DNA of 64,000 nucleotides. Origin: Blastochloris viridis. Its GTDB lineage: Bacteria > Pseudomonadota > Alphaproteobacteria > UBA2136 > UBA6156. Where the stretch lies: contig VAFM01000002.1 in NCBI GenBank assembly GCA_005768725.1, positions 248,001 to 312,000 on the forward strand. The letters run 5' to 3'. The notes below the pieces were generated by a model. The model made no database searches and was not told the DNA's origin. It saw only the letters and a program-made list of their open reading frames with translations. The position numbers and the translations under genes are program-made. Position 1 is the stretch's first letter; every line of letters starts with the position of its first letter. Positions 33,408 to 42,478 of the stretch are shown here, piece after piece.

Positions 33408-33527
33408 TTAAGCTTTGGGGTTTGTTCCCCCGCCCCACAGTCTCTGCCAGAAGCTCACTTCGGCGGTGTCTCGGGGTCCTGCGGCGTCGTCCCCCGCAGA
33501 TGGTGTTTCAACCGGTTCTTTCAGTTG
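33408..33527 (-). other. Open 39-codon frame continuing past the ftsZ stop
   Basis: Beside the ftsZ end, another frame is open from 33527 to TAA at 33408. It reads [10 protein letters not shown]..., an acidic/Pro/Ala linker, and ends VSFWQRLWGGGTNPKA. No start codon or Shine-Dalgarno belongs to it. It could be an extension reached by frameshifting, a remnant from an indel, or chance. Confidence 0.3.
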
Positions 33528-34687
33528 ATCTGACGGCGCAAAAAAGCCGGAATCTCCAGGTTGGCGTATTCGTCCTGCTCTTCTTCGCGCTCGCGCTTGG
33601 CGGCGGCAGCTTGGGCAAAGTCGGCAACGCTGGCCTTGGTTTCCACAATCTTGGCTTCGGTCGGAGCTTCGGCCTTCTTGATGGACGACAGGTCAACCAT
33701 GGTCGGCTTCTGGCGCTTGACGGTTTCGCCAAGGCCGGTCGCTACAACGCTCACACGGATGCGGCCGGTGACGGTCTGGTCGTAAGCCGTACCGAAAATG
33801 ATGTTGGCATCGGGGTCAACTTCTTCACGGATACGGTTAGCAGCTTCATCCACTTCGTAAAGGGTGAGGTCGTCACCGCCGGTGATGTTGATCAGCACGC
33901 CCTTGGCACCGTGCATGGACACACCGTCCAGCAGCGGGGAAGAGATGGCCATTTCAGCGGCCAGAATCGCACGGCGGTCGCCTTCGGCTTGGCCGCTGCC
34001 CATCATGGCTTGGCCCATTTCAGACATCACGGTCTTCACGTCGTTAAAGTCGAGGTTGATGATACCCGGTACCAGCATCAGGTCGGTCACACCGCGCACA
34101 CCACTGTAAAGCACGTCGTCAGCCATTTTAAAGGCATCCTGCAGGGTGGTGCGCTCGGTCGCAATGCGGAACAGGTTCTGGTTCGGAATAACGATAACGG
34201 TGTCGGCCACGTTCTGCAGTTCCATGATGCCGGCTTCCGCCTGCTTCATGCGGCGTACGCCTTCAAAGCTGAACGGCTTGGTCACAACAGCAACGGTCAA
34301 AATCCCCATTTCGCGGGCGGCACGGGCCACAACCGGCACGGCACCAGTACCGGTACCACCGCCCATACCAGCGGTAATGAACACCATGTGGCTGCCACGG
34401 ATGGCTTCGCAGATTTCGTCGTAGCTTTCTTCGGCAGCGGCAGCACCCACTTCGGGGTTGGCACCGGCACCCAGACCTTCGGTCAGGCTGCGGCCGAGCT
34501 GGATCTTCACTTCGGCGTCATGATTCTGCAGAACCTGCAGGTCGGTGTTGGCAATAGCGAATGTGGCGCCGGTAAGGTTGGCACGGATCATGTTGGACAC
34601 GGCATTACCGCCGCCGCCACCCACACCGATAACCATAATGCGCGGCTGGTGAACCGATTCCTTGACCATTGCAATGTTGAGCGACAT
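33521..34687 (-). CDS. ftsZ: Cell division protein FtsZ
   Basis: Tubulin-like GTPase that forms the Z-ring. The 388 residues start [35 protein letters not shown] begins the nucleotide fold and the tubulin signature GGGTGTG is at about residue 104-110. The T7 loop is NLDFNDVK. The domain ends near residue 315, then a short linker and the conserved C-terminal peptide [10 protein letters not shown], which binds FtsA. ATG 34687 has GAGGGAAG. An opposite-strand gene separates it from ftsA. Another frame stays open past its stop (see separate entry). Confidence 0.97.
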   Translation of the reverse strand: MSLNIAMVKESVHQPRIMVIGVGGGGGNAVSNMIRANLTGATFAIANTDLQVLQNHDAEVKIQLGRSLTEGLGAGANPEVGAAAAEESYDEICEAIRGSHMVFITAGMGGGTGTGAVPVVARAAREMGILTVAVVTKPFSFEGVRRMKQAEAGIMELQNVADTVIVIPNQNLFRIATERTTLQDAFKMADDVLYSGVRGVTDLMLVPGIINLDFNDVKTVMSEMGQAMMGSGQAEGDRRAILAAEMAISSPLLDGVSMHGAKGVLINITGGDDLTLYEVDEAANRIREEVDPDANIIFGTAYDQTVTGRIRVSVVATGLGETVKRQKPTMVDLSSIKKAEAPTEAKIVETKASVADFAQAAAAKREREEEQDEYANLEIPAFLRRQIN

Positions 34688-34993
34688 CCCGACTTCCCTC
34701 TCGTTATGGTGCACCGTGGGCCAGATCCAATTCCAATTTCCGGTGCGATTTGTTATCCGTCACTCTACGCGTGTAGCCTTTGTGTTCCAACCCCTCTGCC
34801 CGCAAAATCCGCACGCTTGCAGGCTTTTTCAAACCCCCTGCGTTGTTACCGCAACAACCTGCAAGCACACCTCAAACAGTATCTTTAACTCACTGAAAAA
34901 CGGTACGACACGGAAACTCCCTTGCCAAAGAGCCATGTCCATCGCATATCTGGCCTCGATCCACCCCACGACCTTTTGAAAAGGACAGTCTCC
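34688..34993 (+). other. Gene-free stretch between ftsZ and a divergent membrane protein
   Basis: About 306 bases with no convincing coding frame. It must contain the ftsZ promoter and that of the plus-strand gene at 34994. I found no clear -35/-10 pair, terminator or repeat. Confidence 0.5.
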
Positions 34994-35440
34994 ATGCTGA
35001 AAACCGGTTTTTCACATCTCGCCGTCTCGTATTTTTCTCCCCTTCTCAAACTCTCCGCCCGAACACTTCGCTTTGGTATGGTCGCGCTCCTGATCGTGAC
35101 AGGACTACTACTAGGAATCTTCGACTTCGACGATTCTCTGGCAGCAGCTTTCATCCTCATTGCCATCGGCGTGCTTCTCGCCATCAGCGGCTGGAAAAGC
35201 CTGTGCGACTTCTCATCCGAACCTCACGATGAAGCAAAGGAAAAGAACACGCTTTTTCATGAAATCTTCCTGATACTGGCGCTCGGTTGCTTCTTCGGCG
35301 GCTTTATCGCATTCGGCAGCGGAATTCTGGGTTTCTTGAACGGCATTAGCCGCAGCATCATCCTGATCCCGATCGGTTTCGTCATCATGGCGGCAGGCAC
35401 CGCCTTCGGCATTCTTAGCCACAATTGCGCGCCAGACTGA
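34994..35440 (+). CDS. Four-helix membrane protein of unknown function inside the dcw cluster
   Basis: A 148-residue protein with four likely transmembrane helices (about 33-48 VALLIVTGLLLGIF, 53-72, 93-118 and 123-142), and a charged loop DFSSEPHDEAKEKNTLF in the middle. The two halves each hold a helix pair, suggesting a duplicated hairpin. AAAAGGA lies upstream of ATG 34994. It is on the opposite strand to ftsA and ftsZ and sits exactly between them, where most bacteria have no gene. No family recognised. Confidence 0.72.
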   Translation: MLKTGFSHLAVSYFSPLLKLSARTLRFGMVALLIVTGLLLGIFDFDDSLAAAFILIAIGVLLAISGWKSLCDFSSEPHDEAKEKNTLFHEIFLILALGCFFGGFIAFGSGILGFLNGISRSIILIPIGFVIMAAGTAFGILSHNCAPD

Positions 35441-35457
35441 CTTTCTTCCTATTCAAT

Positions 35458-35483
35458 AAAAAGGCCGCCCTCGGGCGGCCTTT
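35458..35483. terminator. Convergent terminator between ftsA and the membrane protein
   Basis: AAAGGCCGCCC/GGGCGGCCTTT with loop TC; suited to both strands. Confidence 0.9.
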
Positions 35484-35496
35484 ACATATATCAATG

Positions 35497-36747
35497 TTAA
35501 TTCGCAAAGCGCAGCAACTTCGCCATCTGCCCGGCCAACTGCGCAATTTTGCTATCCGTCACGCGCACGCGGCTCTGCTGGGCGGCCTGACGCGCACCAT
35601 AAATCAGCAAGCCAACCGGAGTCGCAAAACCCGGCGTACCGGAAAGATCAGTAAGACCCTGCACGCCAACCGGACGCGCCAGACGCACACTCTTGTCCAG
35701 CACCACTTCGGCCAGATTCCGCAGACCATTCAACTGGCTGGCACCACCGGTCAGCACCACGCGGCGGCCAATAGCGGCTTCAAACCCGCTCTGCTCAATC
35801 TTGTCACGCACCAGCTCCAGCATTTCTTCGCAACGCGGCTGGATGATTCCGGCCAAGGCACTCTTGGTCATGTGGGTCGCTTCGGCCTTCACGGTCTGGT
35901 TGTCGTCACCAACGCTCGGCACTTCAAATTCATCATCGCTTACAATGGTGCTCGCCATGGCATGGCCATGCAGAACCTTGATACGCTCGGCCGCTGTCAG
36001 CGGAGTGGAAAGCCCACGCGCAATGTCAGCGGTAATATGCTGGCCACCCAGCGGAATCACAGCGGTGTAAACAAGCGCACCTTCGGCATAAATGGCCAGA
36101 TCAATGGTCCCACCACCAATATCCACCAGCGCCACACCCAACTCACGCTCATCCGGCACCACGGTGGCCAGTGCGCTGGCGTAAGGCTGTACCACAATGT
36201 CCAGCACTTCCAGGTTTGCACGCTCCACGCAACGCACTACGTTACGGATAGCCGAGGTCGCGGCGGTAATAATATGAACGTCCGCTTCAAGACGGCTGCC
36301 GGTCATGCCGCGCGGATCACGAATGTCGCTCTGGTTATCCAGCACATACTTGGTCGCTTGGGCATGGATGATCTGACGGTCGTCACCGATCTGACGGGCA
36401 CGCGCTACATCAATAACTTTAAAGATGTCGGCATCGGTAATGTCCTGCTTGTTCAGCACCACCAGACCATCGGTCATGTGGCTACGCAGGTGCACACCAC
36501 CCAGGCTCACAATCACACCCTGAATCTCCACACCGGCCATATCTTCAGCCGCGTGTACGGCTTCGCGAATCGCCGTTTCGGTACGATCCATATCCACAAT
36601 CATGCCGCGTTTCAGACCGGTAGAGATATGCTGACCGTAACCCAGCACATGCGGGTTAAAGAACTCATCCAGCTCGGCAATAAAGCAGGCCACCTTGCTG
36701 CTGCCGATGTCCAGTCCTGCCACGATGCGGTTACGGGTTTTTACCAT
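35497..36747 (-). CDS. ftsA: Cell division protein FtsA
   Basis: Actin-like ATPase that tethers FtsZ filaments to the membrane and recruits later division proteins. The 416 residues contain the first phosphate loop AGLDIGSSKVACFIAEL, a 1C domain, the second phosphate loop LVDIGGGTIDLAIY near residue 210, the adenosine motif VVLTGGASQLNGL and a C-terminal amphipathic helix (IAQLAGQMAKLLRFAN) that would bind the membrane. It follows ftsQ by 35 bases. The terminator downstream means ftsZ must be transcribed from its own promoter. Confidence 0.96.
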   Translation of the reverse strand: MVKTRNRIVAGLDIGSSKVACFIAELDEFFNPHVLGYGQHISTGLKRGMIVDMDRTETAIREAVHAAEDMAGVEIQGVIVSLGGVHLRSHMTDGLVVLNKQDITDADIFKVIDVARARQIGDDRQIIHAQATKYVLDNQSDIRDPRGMTGSRLEADVHIITAATSAIRNVVRCVERANLEVLDIVVQPYASALATVVPDERELGVALVDIGGGTIDLAIYAEGALVYTAVIPLGGQHITADIARGLSTPLTAAERIKVLHGHAMASTIVSDDEFEVPSVGDDNQTVKAEATHMTKSALAGIIQPRCEEMLELVRDKIEQSGFEAAIGRRVVLTGGASQLNGLRNLAEVVLDKSVRLARPVGVQGLTDLSGTPGFATPVGLLIYGARQAAQQSRVRVTDSKIAQLAGQMAKLLRFAN

Positions 36748-36782
36748 GTCGTTACCTTAGTCCTATTCCTAAACTCTCAAAC

Positions 36783-37709
36783 TTATCCTGCTACCGCCGG
36801 TTTCTGCGTCACCGGCGTGGTTCCCACGGTCTCCGGCAGGCGCAATACCACACGGTCGGGCAAACGCAAATCCACTTCACCCGCGTTCAGCGTCAGCACG
36901 TGGCGGGCTTCTTCCAGCTTGGCCAGCAGCGGCAAGGCCTGCTCAGCACCAAAGGTGCGGCTGTCTTCGGGCAGTTGCACCATCACGCCACTTACAAAGC
37001 GCAGGTTCCAGCGGCGGTCACCCACCCACTCGGCTTCCCGCAGTTGGGTCAAAAGCTGCGGCCAGTTGGCAAGGTGCATAAACAGCGGGCCAGCCTGCGC
37101 CGCAGCACCATCACCCTTCAGCAATGGCAAACCGGCAAAGGCATTGCTGGCATCAGCCACAATGCGCTTACCGTCCTTGTTGATGACCCATATCTGGCCA
37201 TCCGCCACCAGACGCGCCAGCGGCACATGCTCGTAAATCGTCACGTTCACACGGTCCGGCAGCATGCGGTCCACGCTGGCCAAGCGCACCCACGGCAATT
37301 GCTCAATACGGGCACGGGCACTACCGGCATCAAACCCGACCAGGCTATCGCCTCGTTTAAGGCCCAAGGCACTCTGCAGATCTTCCCGACCCGTATAAAC
37401 CGCGCCGCTCACCACAATTTTCTCAACAACCGCACCGGTCGCCTCAGCCACATACGCTGCGGTAAAATCACCGACAAACACACGGTTGGTCCACAATGCA
37501 TACCCGCCAGCCATCACTGCCACAGCCATGGCACCTTGGCCGATCCGCTTCCACGGCCACGCGATTACACGCTGCTCGGTCTTGGCCAGCCAGCCACGGA
37601 AACCCTTCGGCTCTTCTACTTTTTTAGGGCGTGTACCGCCAAACAGGCTACCACCAAACTCATCCATCAACTCAACCGGAGGCACGTCAGCAGGCTTACG
37701 CGGAACCAT
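36783..37709 (-). CDS. ftsQ: Cell division protein FtsQ
   Basis: Bitopic inner-membrane division protein that links early and late divisome parts. The 308 residues have a cytoplasmic N-terminus (about 1-60), one transmembrane helix (GAMAVAVMAGGYALW), a POTRA domain beginning VEKIVVSGAVYTGREDL and a beta domain. ATG 37709 has a strong GAGGAGG and is preferred over an upstream TTG at 37760. ddl, normally just upstream in this cluster, is absent; a plus-strand gene (37956) and a methyltransferase lie between murB and ftsQ. Confidence 0.92.
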   Translation of the reverse strand: MVPRKPADVPPVELMDEFGGSLFGGTRPKKVEEPKGFRGWLAKTEQRVIAWPWKRIGQGAMAVAVMAGGYALWTNRVFVGDFTAAYVAEATGAVVEKIVVSGAVYTGREDLQSALGLKRGDSLVGFDAGSARARIEQLPWVRLASVDRMLPDRVNVTIYEHVPLARLVADGQIWVINKDGKRIVADASNAFAGLPLLKGDGAAAQAGPLFMHLANWPQLLTQLREAEWVGDRRWNLRFVSGVMVQLPEDSRTFGAEQALPLLAKLEEARHVLTLNAGEVDLRLPDRVVLRLPETVGTTPVTQKPAVAG

Positions 37710-37955
37710 GGACACAACCTCCTCAAAACTGTTTTCAACTGCGGGTAAACCTGAAATCAATCAGAATGTGCATACCCTATCAGAAACCCTACGCCGCAGC
37801 CACCCTTTTCGAACGCGCAAATCAATAACTTAGCCCACCGTCCTACATTCATCCAAGGGGGTGTGTCCGCCACACCCCACCGGCACGCCCCAAGCGCTTG
37901 CCAACCTCGCATGTCGGGCTTACAAAGAGATATCTCTCACCGGAGGACGCCCTTC

Positions 37956-38222
37956 ATGAAAGAACTCCCCGTTTTCTCTGCATCCACCCTTTTTCAGGGC
38001 AAAGTGGTCTATATCGACGCAAAAACCAGCGATGTCTGGATTGAGCTCACCACCTCATCCCTCAAAGGCGAGATGGTACCCTTTCCTGCAACACCCGTAA
38101 CGGCCCCCTACCTGCCCATTCATTACCATCTCAACGATACGATCGAAGGCACACTCGAAAAGGTCGTCATCAAGAACGAAACCCGCCTCCGTTTCGCACG
38201 CATCGAGAGAATTCCTTCCTGA
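37956..38222 (+). CDS. Unknown small beta-rich protein
   Basis: An 88-residue soluble protein, MKELPVFSASTLFQGKVVYI onward, with alternating hydrophobic strands (VWIELTTSSLKGEMVPF, TIEGTLEKVVIKNETRLRFARIERI) that may form a small barrel. No signal peptide or membrane helix. CGGAGGA precedes ATG 37956, and a terminator follows closely. It lies on the opposite strand at the position where ddl is usually found in the division cluster. I do not recognise it. Confidence 0.65.
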   Translation: MKELPVFSASTLFQGKVVYIDAKTSDVWIELTTSSLKGEMVPFPATPVTAPYLPIHYHLNDTIEGTLEKVVIKNETRLRFARIERIPS

Positions 38223-38231
38223 ACGACAGAT

Positions 38232-38256
38232 AAAGCCCGGCAAACAGCCGGGCTTT
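38232..38256. terminator. Intrinsic terminator, convergent
   Basis: AAAGCCCGGC/GCCGGGCTTT with loop AAACA. Confidence 0.85.
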
Positions 38257-38289
38257 CTTCATATACGGAACGCATACAAACAATACATT

Positions 38290-38922
38290 TCACTTACGCA
38301 ACACAACACCGAACATCGCATCACCATACGTCGTGACACTCAGGTCCGGCATAGCCCGCTCAACCGTACCACCTAAAGCTTGCCATGCCGCCGCAACTTC
38401 TTCGGCCCGATAAAAGACCATCACTCGTGGCAGATCCTTCCCCAGATTCCGCGAAACCTCCTCCCCCTCACCTTGTTTGGAGATCAGCACCGCAATGCCA
38501 CCGATCACTAACCCGGTATGTATCTTCTTCACAAATGTCCGTAATTCCATACGCGGAACATGCACCAGCACCGCACACGCCCACACCACATCGAACCCGT
38601 CCCCAAACGGCAAAGCTTCATCACTCCGCAAGTCATACTCGCTAAAATACGGTCCCACCTCACGTACAGCCTGCGCCAGTAAGGGCGGGCTCACATCACA
38701 CCCATACGCGTCTGCTCCACGTCGCCGGAATTCGGCCACATCGCGCCCAAACCCGCAGCCGATGTCGAGCACCCGCCGCCCTTGCAGGTCTAGCGTCTCC
38801 AGCAAAGCGTAACACGAAGCATTACGGTTCTCGCTGTTCCGCATCTCCTTGGCCACAAACCCTGCCGCGCCGCGCTCATCGCGGTAACTGGCTACGGTCT
38901 GGTCAAAGATATCCCCCGCCAA
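38290..38922 (-). CDS. Class I SAM-dependent methyltransferase (Methyltransf_11-like)
   Basis: A 210-residue methyltransferase. Motif I is RVLDIGCGFGRDVAEF near residue 50, followed by GCDVSPPLLAQA, then the post-motif DVVWACAVLVHVPRMEL and GIAVLISKQGEGEE. The start is a TTG at 38922, 2 bases after the murB stop, so it is likely translationally coupled to murB; the first conserved segment FDQTVASYRDERGAAG supports this start over ATG 38844. Substrate unknown. Its location in the dcw cluster after murB is unusual and does not prove a wall role. Confidence 0.8.
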   Translation of the reverse strand: MAGDIFDQTVASYRDERGAAGFVAKEMRNSENRNASCYALLETLDLQGRRVLDIGCGFGRDVAEFRRRGADAYGCDVSPPLLAQAVREVGPYFSEYDLRSDEALPFGDGFDVVWACAVLVHVPRMELRTFVKKIHTGLVIGGIAVLISKQGEGEEVSRNLGKDLPRVMVFYRAEEVAAAWQALGGTVERAMPDLSVTTYGDAMFGVVLRK

Positions 38923-38924
38923 CG

Positions 38925-39863
38925 CTATTCCACCCCGGTAAAGCGTACTTCCCGCTCCATCACAATCCCTAACCGCTCCAGCACCTGCGCTTCCACTTTC
39001 TGGCTCAATGCCTCAAAATCGGCCGCCGTTCCAGGCGTCCCTTCCTTGGCTCCGGCATTCACAAAAAAGTTAGCGTGCTGCTCACTCACCTGCGCACCAC
39101 CTACGCGCATACCACGGCATCCGGCTTCATCTACAATCCGCCAGGCGTTCACGCGCTCACCGTCGCGCACCACGTTCTTGAACCAACTGCCCGAGCTCGG
39201 CATATGCAGCGGCTGCGTACTGCTGCGCGCGCGGTTGATCTCCTGCATCTGTTTGCGAATCTCTTCCTTATCGCCGGGCACCAGCTCCCATTCACCGGCC
39301 TTGTACAGCCATCCGGCAGGCAGTGCCGTGCCACGGTAACGCGGTGCCAGAAAATCCGGCGTCACTTCGCGTTCTGCGCCGTCGGCATCCAGCACCCACA
39401 CACGCTTCAGCTTATCAAACGTCTCAAACCCGTAGGCCCCCGCATTCATGCGCAGCGCCCCACCGATAGCTCCGGGAATCCCCCCAAAGAACGCAATCCC
39501 TTCCAGCCCAGCCTCACGCGCGGCACGGGCGGCAGTCCCATTCGCAGCGCCCGCTTCGGCATATAATAAGGTACCGTCGACACGCACGGCATCCAGCCCT
39601 TTGGCCAGATTCACCACCACACCGGCAATGCCACCATCACGGATCACCATATTGCTACCCTTGCCCATCGGCGTCAGCGCCACGGCATGGGCATTGCACC
39701 AGCGCACTAAAGCCGCCATCTGGTCCCAGTCGGTAACCTCAGCCATCACCTCGGCCGGGCCACCGACCTTGATCGTGGTATAATCCGCCAGCGGCACATT
39801 GCGCGTATAGCTAATACCTTCGGGCATATCCTCAAACCAAACCGGAGCAGGCCATTCCTTCAT
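38925..39863 (-). CDS. murB: UDP-N-acetylenolpyruvoylglucosamine reductase
   Basis: FAD/NADPH enzyme producing UDP-MurNAc in peptidoglycan synthesis. The 312 residues show YTTIKVGGPAEVM, PMGKGSNMVIRDGGIAGVVV for FAD pyrophosphate binding, FGGIPGAIGGALRMNAGAYG with the catalytic-loop Tyr/Arg region, and SSGSWFKN with the proton-donating serine. The type is the short MurB (type II-like, no extra C-terminal insert). The RBS AAGGCGG begins at the murC stop (11-base gap), so murC-murB are coupled. Confidence 0.95.
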   Translation of the reverse strand: MKEWPAPVWFEDMPEGISYTRNVPLADYTTIKVGGPAEVMAEVTDWDQMAALVRWCNAHAVALTPMGKGSNMVIRDGGIAGVVVNLAKGLDAVRVDGTLLYAEAGAANGTAARAAREAGLEGIAFFGGIPGAIGGALRMNAGAYGFETFDKLKRVWVLDADGAEREVTPDFLAPRYRGTALPAGWLYKAGEWELVPGDKEEIRKQMQEINRARSSTQPLHMPSSGSWFKNVVRDGERVNAWRIVDEAGCRGMRVGGAQVSEQHANFFVNAGAKEGTPGTAADFEALSQKVEAQVLERLGIVMEREVRFTGVE

Positions 39864-39874
39864 ATCGCACCGCC

Positions 39875-41326
39875 TTAATGATGGTGATGATGACCGTGAT
39901 GACCATGGCCATGACCGCAATCATGCGCCGCCAGATGCTTGGCAAAATCGGTGATGGTCCCAGCACCCAGGCACACGATCACATCGCCCTTGCCCACATG
40001 CAGGTGGTGCAACACCTTCTGCAAACCGTGTTCATCAGCTACCACATGTACGTCTTCCGGCAGACCGGCTTCGTCCATTTTTTGGCCCAGAACTTCATGA
40101 CTCACACCGGCGATCGGTTCTTCACCGGCACTATACACCGGCAGCAGCACGGCCACATCGGCCAGTTTGGCGCATCCGGCAAACTCGTCCATCAAGTCGC
40201 GCAAACGGGTGTAACGGTGCGGTTGAATCACCGCCACAATCTTGCCGTCATAAGCCTGCTTGGCCGCACCAAGGGTCGCCATAATTTCAGTCGGGTGGTG
40301 GCCATAATCATCGATCACATCCGCGCCGTGCCATTCACCCACTTTCGTGAAGCGACGGCCTACACCTTCAAACCGCGCCAGCCCTTCTGCCGCCTTCACC
40401 ACATCAGCCTTGGCAATGCTCGCCACTGCCAATGCCGCCAGGCTGTTCAGTACATAGTGTGCGCCCGGCAGCGCCACAACCACATCTTCAATAATCCCAC
40501 CACGCAGGCTCACATCAAACGCCATACCCATGCCGCCGTTGGGCAGGGTACCACCGGCGCGGGTCACGCTGTAGCTGTCGGTGTACACATCGGCACCGTC
40601 TTCCATGCCGTAGGTAATCACATCCGTATCGGTCCGCGCTTCCACGATCATCGCATTGGTGTCATCACCGCAAATCACCGCCATCTCGGCACTGTTGGCA
40701 AAGTCCACAAAGGCCTGTACCAGCTTTTCCTCGGTACCGTAGGTGTCCATGTGCTCGGGCTCAATGTTGGTGATAACCGCCACGGTCGGCTTCAGTTTCA
40801 AAAAGCTCGCATCACTCTCATCGGCTTCCACCACCAGCCAGCCGCTGGTCTTCTTCGGCAGCAGCGCATTGGTGCCAAGCGCGTTCAGCACACCGCCATT
40901 GATAATCCCTGCATCCACATCCGCCGCCTTCAGTGCGGTGTACACCAGCGCAGTGGTGCTGGTTTTACCATGGGTACCGCTTACCGCTACGGTCTGGTAA
41001 TTCTTCATAATTTCGGCCAGCACATCGGCACGGTGCACGGTCTGCAAACCCTGCTCTTTGGCCGCCACACGCTCCGGGTTATCAGCCGGGATCGCCGTGC
41101 TCAGCACCACGATCGCATCGCCCGGCACCTGCTCGGCCTTGTGCCCGCGGAACACCTTCACACCGGCTTTCTCCAGGCGCTCAAAATCGCCTTTGCTGCC
41201 ACCATCGCTACCAGAAACCGTGGCACCCTGCGTCGCCAGAACTTCGGCCAACCCGCTCATGCCAATACCGCCCACACCCACAAAGTGAATGCCTAAGCCT
41301 TTAACATCCTGTCCAAAAATTTTCAT
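39875..41326 (-). CDS. murC: UDP-N-acetylmuramate--L-alanine ligase with His-rich tail
   Basis: Adds L-alanine to UDP-MurNAc using ATP. The 483 residues have the N-terminal Rossmann motif FVGVGGIGMSGLAEVL, the ATP loop VSGTHGKTSTT near residue 115, VVEADESDASFL, NIEPEHMDTYG and DDYGHHPTEI. The last 16 residues form a histidine/glycine tail (HDCGHGHGHHGHHHHH) that is not part of the Mur fold and could bind metal. ATG 41326 has GGAGAGAG. Between murG (32-base gap) and murB. Confidence 0.95.
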   Translation of the reverse strand: MKIFGQDVKGLGIHFVGVGGIGMSGLAEVLATQGATVSGSDGGSKGDFERLEKAGVKVFRGHKAEQVPGDAIVVLSTAIPADNPERVAAKEQGLQTVHRADVLAEIMKNYQTVAVSGTHGKTSTTALVYTALKAADVDAGIINGGVLNALGTNALLPKKTSGWLVVEADESDASFLKLKPTVAVITNIEPEHMDTYGTEEKLVQAFVDFANSAEMAVICGDDTNAMIVEARTDTDVITYGMEDGADVYTDSYSVTRAGGTLPNGGMGMAFDVSLRGGIIEDVVVALPGAHYVLNSLAALAVASIAKADVVKAAEGLARFEGVGRRFTKVGEWHGADVIDDYGHHPTEIMATLGAAKQAYDGKIVAVIQPHRYTRLRDLMDEFAGCAKLADVAVLLPVYSAGEEPIAGVSHEVLGQKMDEAGLPEDVHVVADEHGLQKVLHHLHVGKGDVIVCLGAGTITDFAKHLAAHDCGHGHGHHGHHHHH

Positions 41327-41358
41327 TCTACTCTCTCCCAAAAATAAACGTCTCAAAC

Positions 41359-42474
41359 CTAATTCTTAACGGCCTCGGCAACCACCTGCGCCACCACACG
41401 GGTCGCATCGGGGCGGGCCAGCCCTAGCGCGGCTTTGGCCATGGCGTCAAGGCGTACCTTGTCCTGCATCAGCGCCCGCACGTGCACCAGCAGGTTGGCC
41501 GGTGTAAAATACGGCTGCTCCACCACCACCGCAGCCCCTACCTTTTCAGCCACACTGGCGTTCAGCTTCTGGTGGCCATCCGCCAGTTCCAGCGGCACAT
41601 AAATGGCAGGCACACCCATAGTGGCGCACTCCAGCACGGTACCCACCCCACTACGACCGATCACGATATCCGCCTCGGCATAGCGCTTCGGCATATCGGT
41701 AAAGAAGGTCTCTACCGTCACACCGCCCAGGCCCTGCTTGGCATAGGTGGCGGTTACACGTTCAAAGTCGTCGGCACGTACCTGCTGCACCACATGCAAA
41801 CGGGCACGGTCGGCAGGCGGCAGCATTCCCACCATCTCCGGCACCACTTCGCTCAAAATGCGCGCGCCTTGGCTACCGCCCAGCACCAGCAGGTTAAACA
41901 CATCCGTGTCCTTGGCCTTCTTCGCACGCGCCGCCTCTAAAATCTCTTCACGCAGCGGGGTACCAGCCACCACAACTCGACCTTTCACACTGGGTAGATA
42001 AGCAAGGCTCTCCTCAAACGTCAGCACCACCACATCCGCAAAACGCGAAAGAAAACGGTTGGCCCGCCCCGGCAATACGTTCTGCTCATGAATGATGGTC
42101 GGCACGCCGCGCAGTTTGGCCGCCAGCATCAGCGCCACGGTGGCATACCCGCCGGTCCCGAACACCGCCACCGGCTTCTCGCGTACCACAAGTTTCAGAG
42201 CCTTGAAGAACCCGCGCGCCAGCTTCCCGAACGCCCACAAAATCCCCAGCGGCCCGCGGTCATTAAATGCCGCGGCAGGCAAACGCACATACGGCAGACC
42301 GGTACGCTCCACCACATCCAGAAACTTGTTGCCGCCCAGAATAACTTTCACCGCAAATGCCGGACGTGTCCCCTCGGCCTCACACAGCGCCTGCGCCACC
42401 GAAAGCGCGGGGAACAGGTGTCCCCCACTTGCACCGCTGGCTACAAGAATGGTTCGTTTTTCAGTCGTAGGCAT
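41359..42474 (-). CDS. murG: Lipid II synthase (UDP-GlcNAc transferase) MurG
   Basis: Peripheral inner-membrane glycosyltransferase making lipid II from lipid I. The 371 residues carry the GT-B signatures ASGGHLFPALSVAQAL, EQNVLPGRANRFLSRFA near residue 130 and LVLGGSQGARILSE near 195, and the donor site GRSGVGTVLECATMGVPAIYVPL with the acidic residue; DGHQKLNA follows. ATG 42474 (MPTTEKRT) is 4 bases after the ftsW stop, so they are coupled. A longer frame upstream overlaps ftsW and is not used. Confidence 0.95.
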   Translation of the reverse strand: MPTTEKRTILVASGASGGHLFPALSVAQALCEAEGTRPAFAVKVILGGNKFLDVVERTGLPYVRLPAAAFNDRGPLGILWAFGKLARGFFKALKLVVREKPVAVFGTGGYATVALMLAAKLRGVPTIIHEQNVLPGRANRFLSRFADVVVLTFEESLAYLPSVKGRVVVAGTPLREEILEAARAKKAKDTDVFNLLVLGGSQGARILSEVVPEMVGMLPPADRARLHVVQQVRADDFERVTATYAKQGLGGVTVETFFTDMPKRYAEADIVIGRSGVGTVLECATMGVPAIYVPLELADGHQKLNASVAEKVGAAVVVEQPYFTPANLLVHVRALMQDKVRLDAMAKAALGLARPDATRVVAQVVAEAVKN

Positions 42475-42478
42475 AAAA

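Noticed and set aside
35425..37236. Long open frame (603 codons) antisense to ftsA and ftsQ
   Set aside because: Spans two well-supported division genes in reverse and has no recognisable domain.
39875..39925. Polyhistidine tail of murC as a cloning-vector tag
   Set aside because: The histidines are mixed with Gly, Asp and Cys, codons are mixed, and natural murB sequence follows with normal operon spacing.
39878..41296. Long open frame (472 codons) antisense to murC
   Set aside because: His/Gln/Arg-rich shadow of murC; every murC motif is intact on the other strand.
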